64,000 nucleotides of DNA from the NCBI RefSeq assembly GCF_900107595.1, contig NZ_FNQF01000001.1, forward strand, positions 124,001 through 188,000, given 5' to 3'. A program made the position numbers and the translations under genes. Shown one piece after another: positions 43,901 to 53,087 of this stretch. This DNA comes from Psychroflexus halocasei (GTDB lineage: Bacteria > Bacteroidota > Bacteroidia > Flavobacteriales > Flavobacteriaceae). The first letter of the stretch is position 1. Every line of letters starts with the position of its first letter. Below the pieces are notes generated by a model. The model ran no database searches. It was not told the origin of the DNA and saw only the letters and a program-made list of their open reading frames with translations.

Positions 43901-46900
43901 TTGGCAACAGTCACTTCTTTGATTAATACATTATTGCCTTCGTTGCATTCTGTATATGCGTTATCAGGATCTGATGTCATTCTAAACGTATAGACACCGG
44001 TTTGGTTGAAAACAAATTGTGTAGGAAGCGCTGCACTATATGGGCAACCATGACAGTTTTTTACATTTTGAACAGCTGCATCTCCTAGAAATGCCCATCC
44101 TGAAATTCCTGGACCACTCACTTCAAAACGCACCTTTACTTCAGAAGCTTGGTATAAATGTTCTGCTTTTATTCCAACGGCCAATTGCACCGATTCATTT
44201 TCATGATAAGTTCCGTTCCAGAAATCATAACCACAGCGCTCTACAGGACTGAATTCCCAACATAGAGTTTCTGATTTGCTATTATTGGTACGGTTTGCAT
44301 CTTCTAATAGCTCGTTGGGATCTACGCTAGCTGTAAGCTGCACGCCTCCGGAATTTAATGCAGGAACGGGATCTGTTACAAAAGTAACAGTTTCGCCCGG
44401 TAAAATATCTTGGTTATGAACAAGGTTATAAATCTCTCCATTACTCAACGTAAACTGTAATTCTATGGGAGCGGTTGCCGTGGCATTACCTCTATTCCGC
44501 ACATCTACAGAATAGGTAACGTTGCCCGGAACTTGCAAATCTATTGGGTTTACAAGTAAATCGCAACTGGATGCTATATACAAATCTGCTTGACATTCAA
44601 TAATATCAATAGCATAACTTTTTTGATTATTGGTTTCCAAAATTTCGGTTACCACGCCATCCGGTAAAGGCACATCGCATTTTAATACAAAGCTGTAATT
44701 TCCTGTTTGTTGATATTCATACGGAATAGAAACCGAAGTACTCTGACCAGGTTCTATGTTTTGAACTGTTCTTGTAAAAGTGTCTTCTAAAGAACCATTG
44801 TAATAGACTTCAATAGTATTATCAAATGCTCCCGTAGCAACATACCCAATATTTTTTATGCCGAAACTTTGTGTAGTACTGGCATTACATAAATATGTTG
44901 CCCCTAATGAAGCACTTCCAACAGGAGTTATATCTGGAATCGCAGGGTTAACAATAATGGTGCTGTTTGCAAAATTGTTGTTTTCGGAAGATTCTTGTAC
45001 TACAGAACCGGCATCTGCCATTGCCGTAATATAATAGGTTCCTTCCGTATCGAATTGAGCAGTAAAAGGATAAGTGAAGGATTCTCCAGGCTCGAGTGGC
45101 GGAACGGTTACATCGTTTATAAGCGGTAAACCTCCGGTCTGATCTATCTCTAACAAGGTTTCTACCGCAACAGCCTGGCAACCATTATTAGATACTACCA
45201 CTTCTCCAGAAATAGATTCGCCGACAAGAATGTGATTATCAAAAAGATTTATTTTTGCTCGTAAATCTTTTAGACAAAGTCCTTGAACAAGTTCCCAAGT
45301 AATTGGCGATTCTGCGGTTAGGGTAAAATCGGTCACCTCTACCGGAGCAGTATAAACGCCCGGCTGGGAACCTCTGTGGGTTTTAAAATAAAAATAACCA
45401 TTTGAGTTGGTGTGCGTTTGTACTTGAATTCCTGTGATTGGATTTACAAATGTTACTGTAGCTCCCGCCACAGTAGAATCTTGTAATACTACTGCCGTAT
45501 CTGTATAATAGGCATGACCAGAAATAGTCACTTTGTCATTGCCAGAAGGCAATTGAACAAGACTTGGACTAACAGAAGCTTCTATATTGATTGCCCCCGG
45601 AAGATTGTAATCACCATTGATAAATGGACGCATTGCCCTGTTATTCAGCTCATTTGATTCTGCTATTACATCTGTGTGGTCTATAAACACTTCCATAGGA
45701 TTCCACGATGGATCTGCCGGGGTAGTTATATTCCAAACCACGTTTGTACTTTCTTGCGGACCAAGATAATCTACATTTATATCTGGATAAACTGCAGCGG
45801 GATCGTATTGATTTTCTAGATGCGCGACAAAATTTTCTGCCGGCAAATCAGAATTATTATGAATGGTAGCGGTAATTTGTAAGGCCGACGAAACATCTGG
45901 ATTGGGATTATCGAAAACAATATCGTTGGCAAAAATCTCCAAGTCTGGAGCGATTAAAACATTTGGCGCATCAAAGGGACCAATTTGTGTTTCGCAAGCA
46001 TCTGCTTGCACTTGCACATAAGCTTGCCAGTTGGTACCAGAAGGCAATTGACTGATAGAACCCACGTAAACTTTTCCATCTGACGTATTATTATCTGTTG
46101 GATCTGCCGGAGATAGAATAACCGATCTATCGTTTGTGTTGCTGAAACTGCCATTAGCTTCATAATCCAATACTACACGAGGAAAGCCGTATGGTGGCAT
46201 TATCCCGTCTTCATTAGTATAAACCACAGCAAACTCATAGGTTGTTTCTGGCGTGCCTTGAGTAGGACTAACAATACCATTCTGGAATTCTCCAGTTCCT
46301 AAAAAGGAAAGGTTTGGAGAGCCCAGACAATCTGTGGTAAATTCTAATGGCCCGATAAAATCACTTTCGTCACCCCCACCACAATTAGCTTTTACATATA
46401 ATTGATAATTGGTGTTTGCACTTAGACCATTTAATTGAAAGTCTGGTGAACCGTTTACAGTTTCTGAACTACCTTCCGTTACGGGATCGAAACCTGGGGT
46501 TTCGCTATACTTAACTATCCATTCCGTTTCGGAACCATTGTTTGTCCAAGAAATATCGGCCGTAGTGTCTGTTGTTGCGTCTAAAGATAAGTCGGAAGGT
46601 GCTATACAATCGGCGTCTGAGACTTCAATTCCGAACGTACCTGTTTGGGTATTTTTTCCATCTACTTGCACATAATAAATACTTCCGGGATTAAGACCTG
46701 TGACTATTGTTTCTGCTTTTGCACCTGTATTGGTATCGTCACTACAAGCAAGTTCATTACCCAAAGAAGACAAGTCGTTGCAATCCCCTGCACTTTCGTA
46801 AACAGCAAGTTGTGTATCGTTTAATGTACCTCCTGTAATATTGGTGTTTACGATTACATTACCGCTGCTGGGAGCTTCAAAACTAAACCAAACGGTTTGC

Positions 46901-49900
46901 AAATCGAGTGTTCCTCCCCAGCAAGTCCCGCCAGATTCAAGGTTTTGTGCAGATGCGGCTATGTTAGAATAAGCATCGCCATTGGAGGTCGCATCTATTG
47001 CTAATAAAGTAGCATTACAAAGATCATCATTAGTTGGTGCAGCTATATCTATTACGGTTACTAAGGCGGTAGCAGAGTTTTCATTACCGCTGTCATCTGT
47101 AACGGTTAAGGTTACGGTATTGTCACCCAAATCACTGCTATCAAATGCGGTGATATCTGTATCGAAACTTAATGGGCCACAAGCATCTGTGGAACCATCA
47201 TCAACAGCATCTTCATTAATGGTTGCGGTGCCATCTGGTTGCAGTTGAACAGTAATATCTTTGGTATTTACCGTAGGAACAGTTTCATCTACTACGGTTA
47301 CTATACTTACACAAGAGTTTGTATTTCCATCAGAATCTGTAATGGTAAACGTAACGTTATTTGACCCCAAATCAGAACAATCAAACGTATCTATATCAAT
47401 TGCTGCTGTAACAGTACCGCAATCTCCCGTTGGTATTGTCCCAACGTTTTCTGGGGTTATAGCAGCACTTCCATTTTCATCTAAAACCACTTGAATATCA
47501 TTACAATTTGCACTAGGTGCTGTTATATCTCCTATAAAACCTTGTAAGGGCGTCATATTAAAAATAGGATTGGTTTTCGTGCCGTTATATTCGTAAATAT
47601 TAACGTAGTAATTGGTTGAAGCTTGCAGCAAATTAGGCGGAACCAAATTTCCGGCACCATTATAAACCACAAAACCATTACCAATAGCATCTCCTAAACC
47701 ATACCCAAAATTTGCATCATAGTTGGTTGCGTTTGTTGGGATAGTGTTTAGGGGAGATTCGCTTAAAATAACGATTCGTCCTTGTCCGTTTCCGGACGTC
47801 CAGTTTAAAATAAGATCGCTATCACAAGGCCTTGTATAACTAAAATTACTGGGAATTACAGTTGGCGGAGCCGGTGTTGCTTGCGAAGCTGTTTCTCCCG
47901 GTATGAGATATAGTTCGTTATTTTGATTGATGGCATATTCAAAAAAAGCAAAATGATAGTTGCTGGTCTCTTCTAAGTTGGAAAGTATAAATTCTTCATC
48001 TGTGCCGTTATAGACTACAAAGTTGTTAGCGCCTATTTCTTGTCCTGCACCAAAATTAGTATCGGCCAAATAGGTAGTATTATCGGATGGTTGCACATCT
48101 ACGGGAGCTCCTTTTTTTGCAATTACTAGACGAGAGGAGCCATTTCCGCGGGTAAAATTAACCTGCATTGAGGTTGCGCCAATTTCCGCAAAATTGACAT
48201 TGGAAACCTGCGTGGTTGGTGTTGCCCCGAAAGTTTCGGCTTCAAAAGTATAGCCTGGCCTTAAATAGACTTTTCCTGAACTTCCATTATATTCAAAAAG
48301 AGCAAAATGATAATTAGTGCCGGGTTGTAAATTAGTTACGTTATCTGAAGTTCCGCTTCCATCATAAAGTACATAGTTGCCCGTTCCTATTTCATAATTT
48401 CCATTGCCAAAACCACCACTTGAACTAGGATAATTTGTTAAGTCTTGTGGTTCGACATTTACAGGTTCGTTTTCTCTAGCGACCAAAATACGTCTTGTCC
48501 CATTACCGTTAGTCCAATTTATGTTAAAGGAAATTGTGGTTTTACTATTCACAAAAACATTCCCGGTTTGCACGGTAGGAAAAGTAACAGTTGCTTGATT
48601 GGTTTCAAAAACAGGATCACCATTGGTGTCTGTTGTTGTTAAATAAATGGTCTCAGTTCCACTACTATTAAATTCAAATACTTTAAAATAGTATGTAGTG
48701 TGAGGTTGTAAGTCATAAAGATATTGTGTGCCAGTAGAACTCCCGCTATACAATACAAACTCATCGGGAGCTATCTCATCTCCATTTCCAAAATAATTAT
48801 CGCCTGTATATTCATTGCCATCTAGAGGAACTGCCGTTACGGGACTTCCTGCTTTGGCTATAATTAATCTACTTTCGCCATTGCCGACGGAGCTACTATT
48901 TACCCTGTAGCGAAGTCTATTTCCATCAATAGAACTAAACACCATATTGTTAGCATTAACAGTGGGAGCAGTATAACCATCTGTGCTTTGGCTTGCCGTA
49001 GCGCCAGGAATAGGACTGAAGATTGAAGTTGAAGTTAAGTAAACTTTGCCACTGTTGCCATTATATTCAAACAAAGCAAAATGATAGGTGGTATTGGATT
49101 CTAGATTATTAATATCTGTTCCATTTGCATTACCTCTATAAATTATATAATTTCCTGAACCAATTTCATAACTGGGAACGCCATAGTCATTATAATATGG
49201 ACTACCATAATCGACCAAATCTTGGGGTTCTACATCTACAGGACTATCTGCCCGTGCTATCAATATACGTCCAGCACCATCGCCATTAGTCCAATTAACA
49301 TTCATATTAGTAACCATAATATCACTAAAAGTAATATTATTGGCTTGGGTGGTAGGATAAGTAATAGTTGCTTGATTGGTTTCAAAAACAGGATCGCCAT
49401 TGGTATCTATTGTGGTTAAGTAAAGAGTTTCGGTTCCACTACTATTAAACTCGTACACTTTGAAATAATAAGTGGTATGCGGTTGTAAGTCATAAAGATA
49501 TTGTGTTCCGGTAGAGCTTCCGCTATACAACACAAACTCCCCGGGTGCTATTTCTTCTCCGCTTCCAAAATAATTATCGCCTGTATATTCAACTCCATCT
49601 GTGGGAACGGCAGTTACAGGACTTCCAGCTTTGGCAATTATCAATCGGCTTTCACCATTGCCTACAGAACTGCTATTTACCCTGTACCGAAGTCTATTTC
49701 CATCAATAGAACTGAAGGTCAAATTGCTAGCATTAATTGTTGGGGCAGTATAACCATCTGTAATTTGACTTGCCGTAGCGCCGGGAGTAGGATTGATTGT
49801 AGAAGTTGAAGTTAAGTAAACTTTACCGCTATTACCGTTATATTCGAACAAGGCAAAATGATAGGTAGTATTGGGTTCTAGACTATTGATGTCTGTTCCG

Positions 49901-51348
49901 TTTGCAGTACCTTGGTAAATAATATAATTTCCTGAACCAATTTCATAACCGGAAACACCAAAATCATTGTAATAAGGATAATTGTAATTCACCAAATCTT
50001 GGGGCTCTACATCTACGGGACTATCTGCACGCGCAATTAATATACGTCCAGCACCATCACCATTGATCCAATTTACATTCATACTGGTAACCATGATATC
50101 GCTAAAAGTAATATTACTGGCTTGGGTGGTAGGATACGTTATTGTAGCTTGATTGGCTTCTAAAACGGGAGTACCGTTAGTATCACTCGTCTTAAGATAA
50201 AAGGTATTGGTACCTGAACCATTATATTCATATACTTTAAAATAATAGGTAGTATGTGGTTGTAAGTCATAAAGATATTGTGTTCCGGTAGAGCTTCCGC
50301 TATACAACACAAACTCACCGGGTGCTATTTCTTCTCCGCTTCCAAAATAATTATCGCCTGTATATTCATTACCATCTACGGGAACGGCAGTTACAGGGCT
50401 TCCCGCTTTAGCAATAACTAATCTTTTTTCACCGTTTCCTACAGAACTACTATTTACCCTATATCGAAGTCTATCTCCATCAATAGAACTAAAGGTCATA
50501 TTGTTAGCATTTAAAGTAGGAAAAGCGCTTGTTGCTTGGTTACCTGTTGCCGGAGGGGTTGGATTTGTAGCAGAAGTAGATGTTAGATAAACTTTACCAT
50601 TATTTCCGTTGTATTCGAACAATGCGAAGTGATATGTTGTATTGGGTTCTAAATCTATAATCTCTGTACTGTTTCCACTCCCCGCATAAACCGCGTAATT
50701 TCCTGAACCAATTTCGGAGTTAGAAATACCAAAATTATTGTAATACGGAATGTTATAATTCACTAAATCTTGAGGTTCTACATCTACTGGGCTGTTTGCG
50801 CGAGCTATAAGTAGTCGGGCGGAACCATCGCCATTGGTCCAATTTACCGTCATTTTACTTCCTACTACATTGCTAAAGCTAATGTTGCTTGCTTGGGTTG
50901 TGGGATAGGTCAAAGTAGCTTGGCTACCTTCTAAATAATTGGAAGTAAGGTATTCTGTGGAAAAATTACTGCCATTATATTCGTAAATTCTAAAATGATA
51001 GGTGGTAGAATGGTCTAAACCTACTATAGTAGGCTTATTATAAGAACCTTTATACACTACAAACTCACCGGGTGCAATTTCGTTACCCTCGCCAAAATCA
51101 TCTGCTAAATAATCTGTTCCATCTACCGGCACTGCGGTAACGGGAGAATCTGCTTTTGCAATTATAATTTTCTCTGCGCCATCACCTTGTGTGAAGTTTA
51201 ATCTCATACGATTACCGTCAATACTTGAAAAAGATAAATTGCTTGATGGCGTGGTCGGGGCTTGCGCATTTACATGAAACGGAAACAATAGAATAAAGCA
51301 TAATAAAAATACAGAAAAGAAGAGCTGGGTAGAGGAAAGATTTTTCAT
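40984..51348 (-). CDS. Giant repetitive secreted protein with type IX sorting domain
   Basis: A single 3454-residue reading frame. Signal peptide MKNLSSTQLFFSVFLLCFIL and on to VNAQA. Residues about 35-1270 hold ten fibronectin-III-like modules of about 120-130 residues, alternating between two kinds, one marked FSSIDGNRLRYRVN and the other NVNWTNGDGAGRILIARADS. Then two HYR-like modules (about 1276-1440; NVTFTITDSDGNTNSC), a PPC-like domain (1440-1580), one more fibronectin module (1580-1672), a series of CARDB-like adhesion domains (about 1796-2700) with a regulatory-like sandwich near 1940, an SprB-type module (SYSWSNGSTDEVLEAQAGSY, about 2720) and a C-terminal type IX sorting domain starting YKLDLYPNPTSPGEG. 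It is probably a surface adhesin or matrix protein exported by the PorT system. Composition is richer in G+C than neighbours in places. Confidence 0.93.
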   Translation of the reverse strand: MKNLSSTQLFFSVFLLCFILLFPFHVNAQAPTTPSSNLSFSSIDGNRMRLNFTQGDGAEKIIIAKADSPVTAVPVDGTDYLADDFGEGNEIAPGEFVVYKGSYNKPTIVGLDHSTTYHFRIYEYNGSNFSTEYLTSNYLEGSQATLTYPTTQASNISFSNVVGSKMTVNWTNGDGSARLLIARANSPVDVEPQDLVNYNIPYYNNFGISNSEIGSGNYAVYAGSGNSTEIIDLEPNTTYHFALFEYNGNNGKVYLTSTSATNPTPPATGNQATSAFPTLNANNMTFSSIDGDRLRYRVNSSSVGNGEKRLVIAKAGSPVTAVPVDGNEYTGDNYFGSGEEIAPGEFVLYSGSSTGTQYLYDLQPHTTYYFKVYEYNGSGTNTFYLKTSDTNGTPVLEANQATITYPTTQASNITFSDIMVTSMNVNWINGDGAGRILIARADSPVDVEPQDLVNYNYPYYNDFGVSGYEIGSGNYIIYQGTANGTDINSLEPNTTYHFALFEYNGNSGKVYLTSTSTINPTPGATASQITDGYTAPTINASNLTFSSIDGNRLRYRVNSSSVGNGESRLIIAKAGSPVTAVPTDGVEYTGDNYFGSGEEIAPGEFVLYSGSSTGTQYLYDLQPHTTYYFKVYEFNSSGTETLYLTTIDTNGDPVFETNQATITYPTTQANNITFSDIMVTNMNVNWTNGDGAGRILIARADSPVDVEPQDLVDYGSPYYNDYGVPSYEIGSGNYIIYRGNANGTDINNLESNTTYHFALFEYNGNSGKVYLTSTSIFSPIPGATASQSTDGYTAPTVNANNMVFSSIDGNRLRYRVNSSSVGNGESRLIIAKAGSPVTAVPLDGNEYTGDNYFGNGDEIAPDEFVLYSGSSTGTQYLYDLQPHTTYYFKVFEFNSSGTETIYLTTTDTNGDPVFETNQATVTFPTVQTGNVFVNSKTTISFNINWTNGNGTRRILVARENEPVNVEPQDLTNYPSSSGGFGNGNYEIGTGNYVLYDGSGTSDNVTNLQPGTNYHFALFEYNGSSGKVYLRPGYTFEAETFGATPTTQVSNVNFAEIGATSMQVNFTRGNGSSRLVIAKKGAPVDVQPSDNTTYLADTNFGAGQEIGANNFVVYNGTDEEFILSNLEETSNYHFAFFEYAINQNNELYLIPGETASQATPAPPTVIPSNFSYTRPCDSDLILNWTSGNGQGRIVILSESPLNTIPTNATNYDANFGYGLGDAIGNGFVVYNGAGNLVPPNLLQASTNYYVNIYEYNGTKTNPIFNMTPLQGFIGDITAPSANCNDIQVVLDENGSAAITPENVGTIPTGDCGTVTAAIDIDTFDCSDLGSNNVTFTITDSDGNTNSCVSIVTVVDETVPTVNTKDITVQLQPDGTATINEDAVDDGSTDACGPLSFDTDITAFDSSDLGDNTVTLTVTDDSGNENSATALVTVIDIAAPTNDDLCNATLLAIDATSNGDAYSNIAASAQNLESGGTCWGGTLDLQTVWFSFEAPSSGNVIVNTNITGGTLNDTQLAVYESAGDCNDLSSLGNELACSDDTNTGAKAETIVTGLNPGSIYYVQVDGKNTQTGTFGIEVSDADCIAPSDLSLDATTDTTADISWTNNGSETEWIVKYSETPGFDPVTEGSSETVNGSPDFQLNGLSANTNYQLYVKANCGGGDESDFIGPLEFTTDCLGSPNLSFLGTGEFQNGIVSPTQGTPETTYEFAVVYTNEDGIMPPYGFPRVVLDYEANGSFSNTNDRSVILSPADPTDNNTSDGKVYVGSISQLPSGTNWQAYVQVQADACETQIGPFDAPNVLIAPDLEIFANDIVFDNPNPDVSSALQITATIHNNSDLPAENFVAHLENQYDPAAVYPDINVDYLGPQESTNVVWNITTPADPSWNPMEVFIDHTDVIAESNELNNRAMRPFINGDYNLPGAINIEASVSPSLVQLPSGNDKVTISGHAYYTDTAVVLQDSTVAGATVTFVNPITGIQVQTHTNSNGYFYFKTHRGSQPGVYTAPVEVTDFTLTAESPITWELVQGLCLKDLRAKINLFDNHILVGESISGEVVVSNNGCQAVAVETLLEIDQTGGLPLINDVTVPPLEPGESFTYPFTAQFDTEGTYYITAMADAGSVVQESSENNNFANSTIIVNPAIPDITPVGSASLGATYLCNASTTQSFGIKNIGYVATGAFDNTIEVYYNGSLEDTFTRTVQNIEPGQSTSVSIPYEYQQTGNYSFVLKCDVPLPDGVVTEILETNNQKSYAIDIIECQADLYIASSCDLLVNPIDLQVPGNVTYSVDVRNRGNATATAPIELQFTLSNGEIYNLVHNQDILPGETVTFVTDPVPALNSGGVQLTASVDPNELLEDANRTNNSKSETLCWEFSPVERCGYDFWNGTYHENESVQLAVGIKAEHLYQASEVKVRFEVSGPGISGWAFLGDAAVQNVKNCHGCPYSAALPTQFVFNQTGVYTFRMTSDPDNAYTECNEGNNVLIKEVTVANKPDMRILSEYINPTLLNPEPGESIFLDISYENIGYSNINDEMELTILIDDQEHAVVQNVSGLIKNTTNTISIPVSYASEDIGLHVIRAIIDSNQEVNDANRNNNEATRSFIVGEAANLFFDDFYVSNQMPNVGETINIETVIENNGEIDVDADVLFSYISTAGDTLAIATKPVSLASGANQAVSFPWNVQQSPTTIVAEIINTSELEFDYNDNFASTQLNIFTVSLVSTPACEGQYLGTLTAQASNGTAPYSYSWSNGSTDEVLEAQAGSYSVTVIDASGKQAVISGIIDEDTYCSPPSCNLSAVSFEIGSECDPNTGVYSTNLVVAYENEPTQGSITVNGTDYPITGSPQSFDIDFTAGPVNYNISFTDDSSCNLTIPTGVVLDACGEDGYVYLNDVDGWSPANPNTDANFTASDDVTIMEGNASFTSDIELNDLFVNTEATLNVEQVLTVNGNIINNGNFIFKSSENKNGELATLPSTSNIIGKFTAERYMSAKRSYRMISSPVTTNSSIHDNWQEGANFATNDPIPGFGTHITGSMIDQENGFDATLTGNTSLFTLDVDNQVFAAVANTDVNTIAAGEGYMIYVRGSRAVDLSSTFPVADATVLRSTGELFTGDKMQTSDLSNIAGEFNMIANPYQSTVDLNSVIANSQNLNSNYAYFYDPTLGTYGSYVTVDLNTGSNSSGSEANQYLQPGQAVQVATATNGTTSVLFSETDKAPGQHYSTFGAESFTVSDAQITGQLFTTENYNSGNKLHDSFVILFASEYDNDLNNQDAIKPFNFTENIGIVNNGDVYSVERRQIPGDGDQIDLYTNNYNHEDYTLMIEKVNFYESVSAYFVDSYTDEEVQLIEGENLINYHVYPDVTESFSSNRFYLRFVNETLSIGDDFGSYKLDLYPNPTSPGEGFYLASSYMKNYQVEIGIRDLLGRLIYSSQEQFSNGKLHIIPPNLGNGAYFIEVKKGNEIVVKRFIIK
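47540..51255 (-). repeat. Array of fibronectin-like coding repeats; three units with exact 777-bp period
   Basis: Ten modules of about 360-400 bp. In the array centre the same string (GGTTGTAAGTCATAAAG on the plus strand) recurs at 48704, 49481 and 50258, exactly 777 bp (259 codons) apart; the last two copies are nearly identical for at least 100 bases. Each 777-bp unit encodes one pair of the two module types. This points to recent in-frame duplication by recombination and possible length variation between strains. Confidence 0.85.
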
Positions 51349-51671
51349 AATTGATGTTTTAACAAACCACAGTAAATCACTTACAGAGTTTAAGTTTTGG
51401 AAAAATCCCTTATTAAATAAGCTTAACTAATTTCACTAACGCTAAATTAAAAATCTGTATCAGATGCATCTTTTATGAATTCGTCTTAATTACAGTTTTC
51501 ATTATCATTATTTCACATACAAAAGAGACTTTATATACAAATATTAAAAAAATAGAAACTCACTTTAGATATATTGTATAAGCGACAGAGAATAATATGT
51601 AAATGGTTAATATATTGTTATACATAGTAGTTTCAACATAAGAATTATGAGTTAGTATATCATCTATGATC

Positions 51672-51691
51672 ATTCAAATATTTTCAAAAAC
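51672..51691 (+). repeat. 20-bp direct repeat, right copy (SMR 3'-end remnant)
   Basis: Identical to 40871-40890 inside the SMR gene. In the same frame it reads IIQIFSKTTSV followed by TAG, compared with VIQIFSKTTAV and a stop in the SMR gene. Thus it is either a duplicated end made when the block 40.9-51.7 kb inserted, or the remnant of a second SMR gene. Confidence 0.75.
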
Positions 51692-51769
51692 CACTTCTGT
51701 ATAGATTTATAAAACGTAAAACCGACCTTAATTCTTGGTTAAAGAAAAATTTTATGACCCAAGAAAACT

Positions 51770-51777
51770 TAGCTTTG
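51770..51777 (+). promoter_or_regulatory. -7 element for the MFS gene
   Basis: TAGCTTTG is an exact TAnnTTTG match 23 bases before the ATG at 51801. There is no good -33 element. Confidence 0.4.
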
Positions 51778-51800
51778 CAGCTTTTTAAGTCAAATTTTAT

Positions 51801-52976
51801 ATGAAAAATCAACATAGGAGAAATCAAATCTTTTTGATTGTCGGCATTCTCTGCATCGCCTTTAACTTACGTCCGGCTTTATCGAGCATCGGCCCCTTGA
51901 TTGATTTCATTAAGCAAGACTTAAATTTATCTGGAACACTATTAGGCTTACTCACAACTTTACCACTTTTAGCTTTTGGTGTCATTTCAACACTCACATC
52001 AATATTCACAAAAAGGTTTGGTATCGGAAAAACACTTCTGGCAGCAATGCTTTTACTTACAGTCGGAGTAATAATGCGATCTTTATTCGGAATTGTAGGT
52101 TTATATTTGGGTACTGTTTTACTAGGTATCGCGATTGCTTTTGGTAATGTATTGATTCCGGCTTTAACAAAACAAAACTTTCCTGATCGCGCTGGGATGA
52201 TTACGAGCTTATACTCAAGCATGATGGCCGTTGGCGCTTCTTTGGCAGCTGGCATCAGTGTGCCTTTAGCTGTGACCTACAAAATGGGATGGCGAGGTTC
52301 CTTAAGTGTTTGGGCCATCTTTGCATTTATCGCATTTTGTGTTTGGTTGACACAGTTCAAAAAAATAAAAAGAACTAAACCCAGACGCTCTTTCTCTGAA
52401 GCTATTAAAAACTTGAGCGGTAAGCGTATCGTTTGGCAAATCGCCATTTATATGGGTTTACAATCCATGGCTTTTTATGTGATTTTGGCTTGGCTGCCTG
52501 CCATATTATTAGATGATGGTTACGATTCCTCTTACGCAGGTTGGATGCTCGCTTTATCGCAAGCCACGGGAATTATTGGTTCCATTGTCATTCCGCTTTG
52601 GGCTGGCAAAAGGAAAGATCAGCGTCTCGTTATTGGCACTTTAGTCGCTTTAGAATGTATTGCATTACTAGGTTTAATTTTCCCGAGTCCGATTATTATT
52701 CCGATGTCAGTTTCATTATTAGGTTTTGTTTTAGGCGGAACTTTTGGTTTGGCATTATTGCTTATCGTTATGCGATCGTCAGACACTGATACTGCTGCAG
52801 AACTTTCTGGTATGGCACAATCTATTGGTTATCTTATCGCTGCCGCAGGACCTCTTGTCGTTGGTGCAATTCATGATGTTTTTGACAACTGGAATTTTAC
52901 AATTATTCTATTAATTTGTGTAGCTCTCATTAAATTAATGATGGGTCTCGGAGCTGGAAAAGAACAACAGATTTAA
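51801..52976 (+). CDS. Major facilitator transporter, CynX/NimT type
   Basis: A 391-residue permease with twelve membrane helices. The N-terminal FNLRPALSSIGPLIDFIKQD motif, present in CynX/NimT/YeaN family members, is clear, and helix 2 is followed by FTKRFGIGKTLLAAMLL, the usual MFS loop. The second half begins around IVWQIAIYMGLQSMAFYVIL with the family QS motif. Cyanate or nitroimidazole links are only names for distant relatives; the substrate here is unknown. It is the first gene to the right of the possible islet and is not obviously linked to the TonB receptor downstream. Confidence 0.9.
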   Translation: MKNQHRRNQIFLIVGILCIAFNLRPALSSIGPLIDFIKQDLNLSGTLLGLLTTLPLLAFGVISTLTSIFTKRFGIGKTLLAAMLLLTVGVIMRSLFGIVGLYLGTVLLGIAIAFGNVLIPALTKQNFPDRAGMITSLYSSMMAVGASLAAGISVPLAVTYKMGWRGSLSVWAIFAFIAFCVWLTQFKKIKRTKPRRSFSEAIKNLSGKRIVWQIAIYMGLQSMAFYVILAWLPAILLDDGYDSSYAGWMLALSQATGIIGSIVIPLWAGKRKDQRLVIGTLVALECIALLGLIFPSPIIIPMSVSLLGFVLGGTFGLALLLIVMRSSDTDTAAELSGMAQSIGYLIAAAGPLVVGAIHDVFDNWNFTIILLICVALIKLMMGLGAGKEQQI

Positions 52977-53066
52977 AATTTTACTCAACAAAATTCACGC
53001 TTGAAACTTGTCATAAATTAATCTGAAAAAACATTATTCATTTTTAGTCTAAATAAGATTTATATG

Positions 53067-53074
53067 TATTTTTG
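53067..53074 (+). promoter_or_regulatory. -7 element for the TonB-dependent receptor gene
   Basis: TATTTTTG is an exact TAnnTTTG match 13 bases before the TTG start at 53088. The start of transcription would be about 53081, giving a leader of only some 7 bases. A TTG -33 element is not seen; a TTTTTAG stretch sits near that position. Confidence 0.5.
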
Positions 53075-53087
53075 CCCAAAAATTTAA

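Larger units (their letters stand above)
51349..51800. other. Gap between the giant gene and the MFS gene
   Basis: A 452-base AT-rich gap between divergent genes. It holds the right copy of the direct repeat (51672-51691) and a plus-strand promoter element at 51770-51777. I found no TAnnTTTG element on the minus strand for the giant gene, which may use another sigma factor or a degenerate promoter. Nothing else was recognised. Confidence 0.5.

Noticed and set aside
41900-49810. Several plus-strand open frames of 60-100 codons inside the giant gene
   Set aside because: They are antisense shadows of the repetitive coding frame, lack start signals and recur because the modules recur.
47540-51255. 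CRISPR-like array
   Set aside because: Repeats are 777 bp apart, in one coding frame, with coding sequence between them; no short regular spacers and no cas genes.
51349-51800. Origin of replication or regulatory hub in the AT-rich gap
   Set aside because: No DnaA-box cluster or iteron was seen; AT-richness alone is common in this genome.
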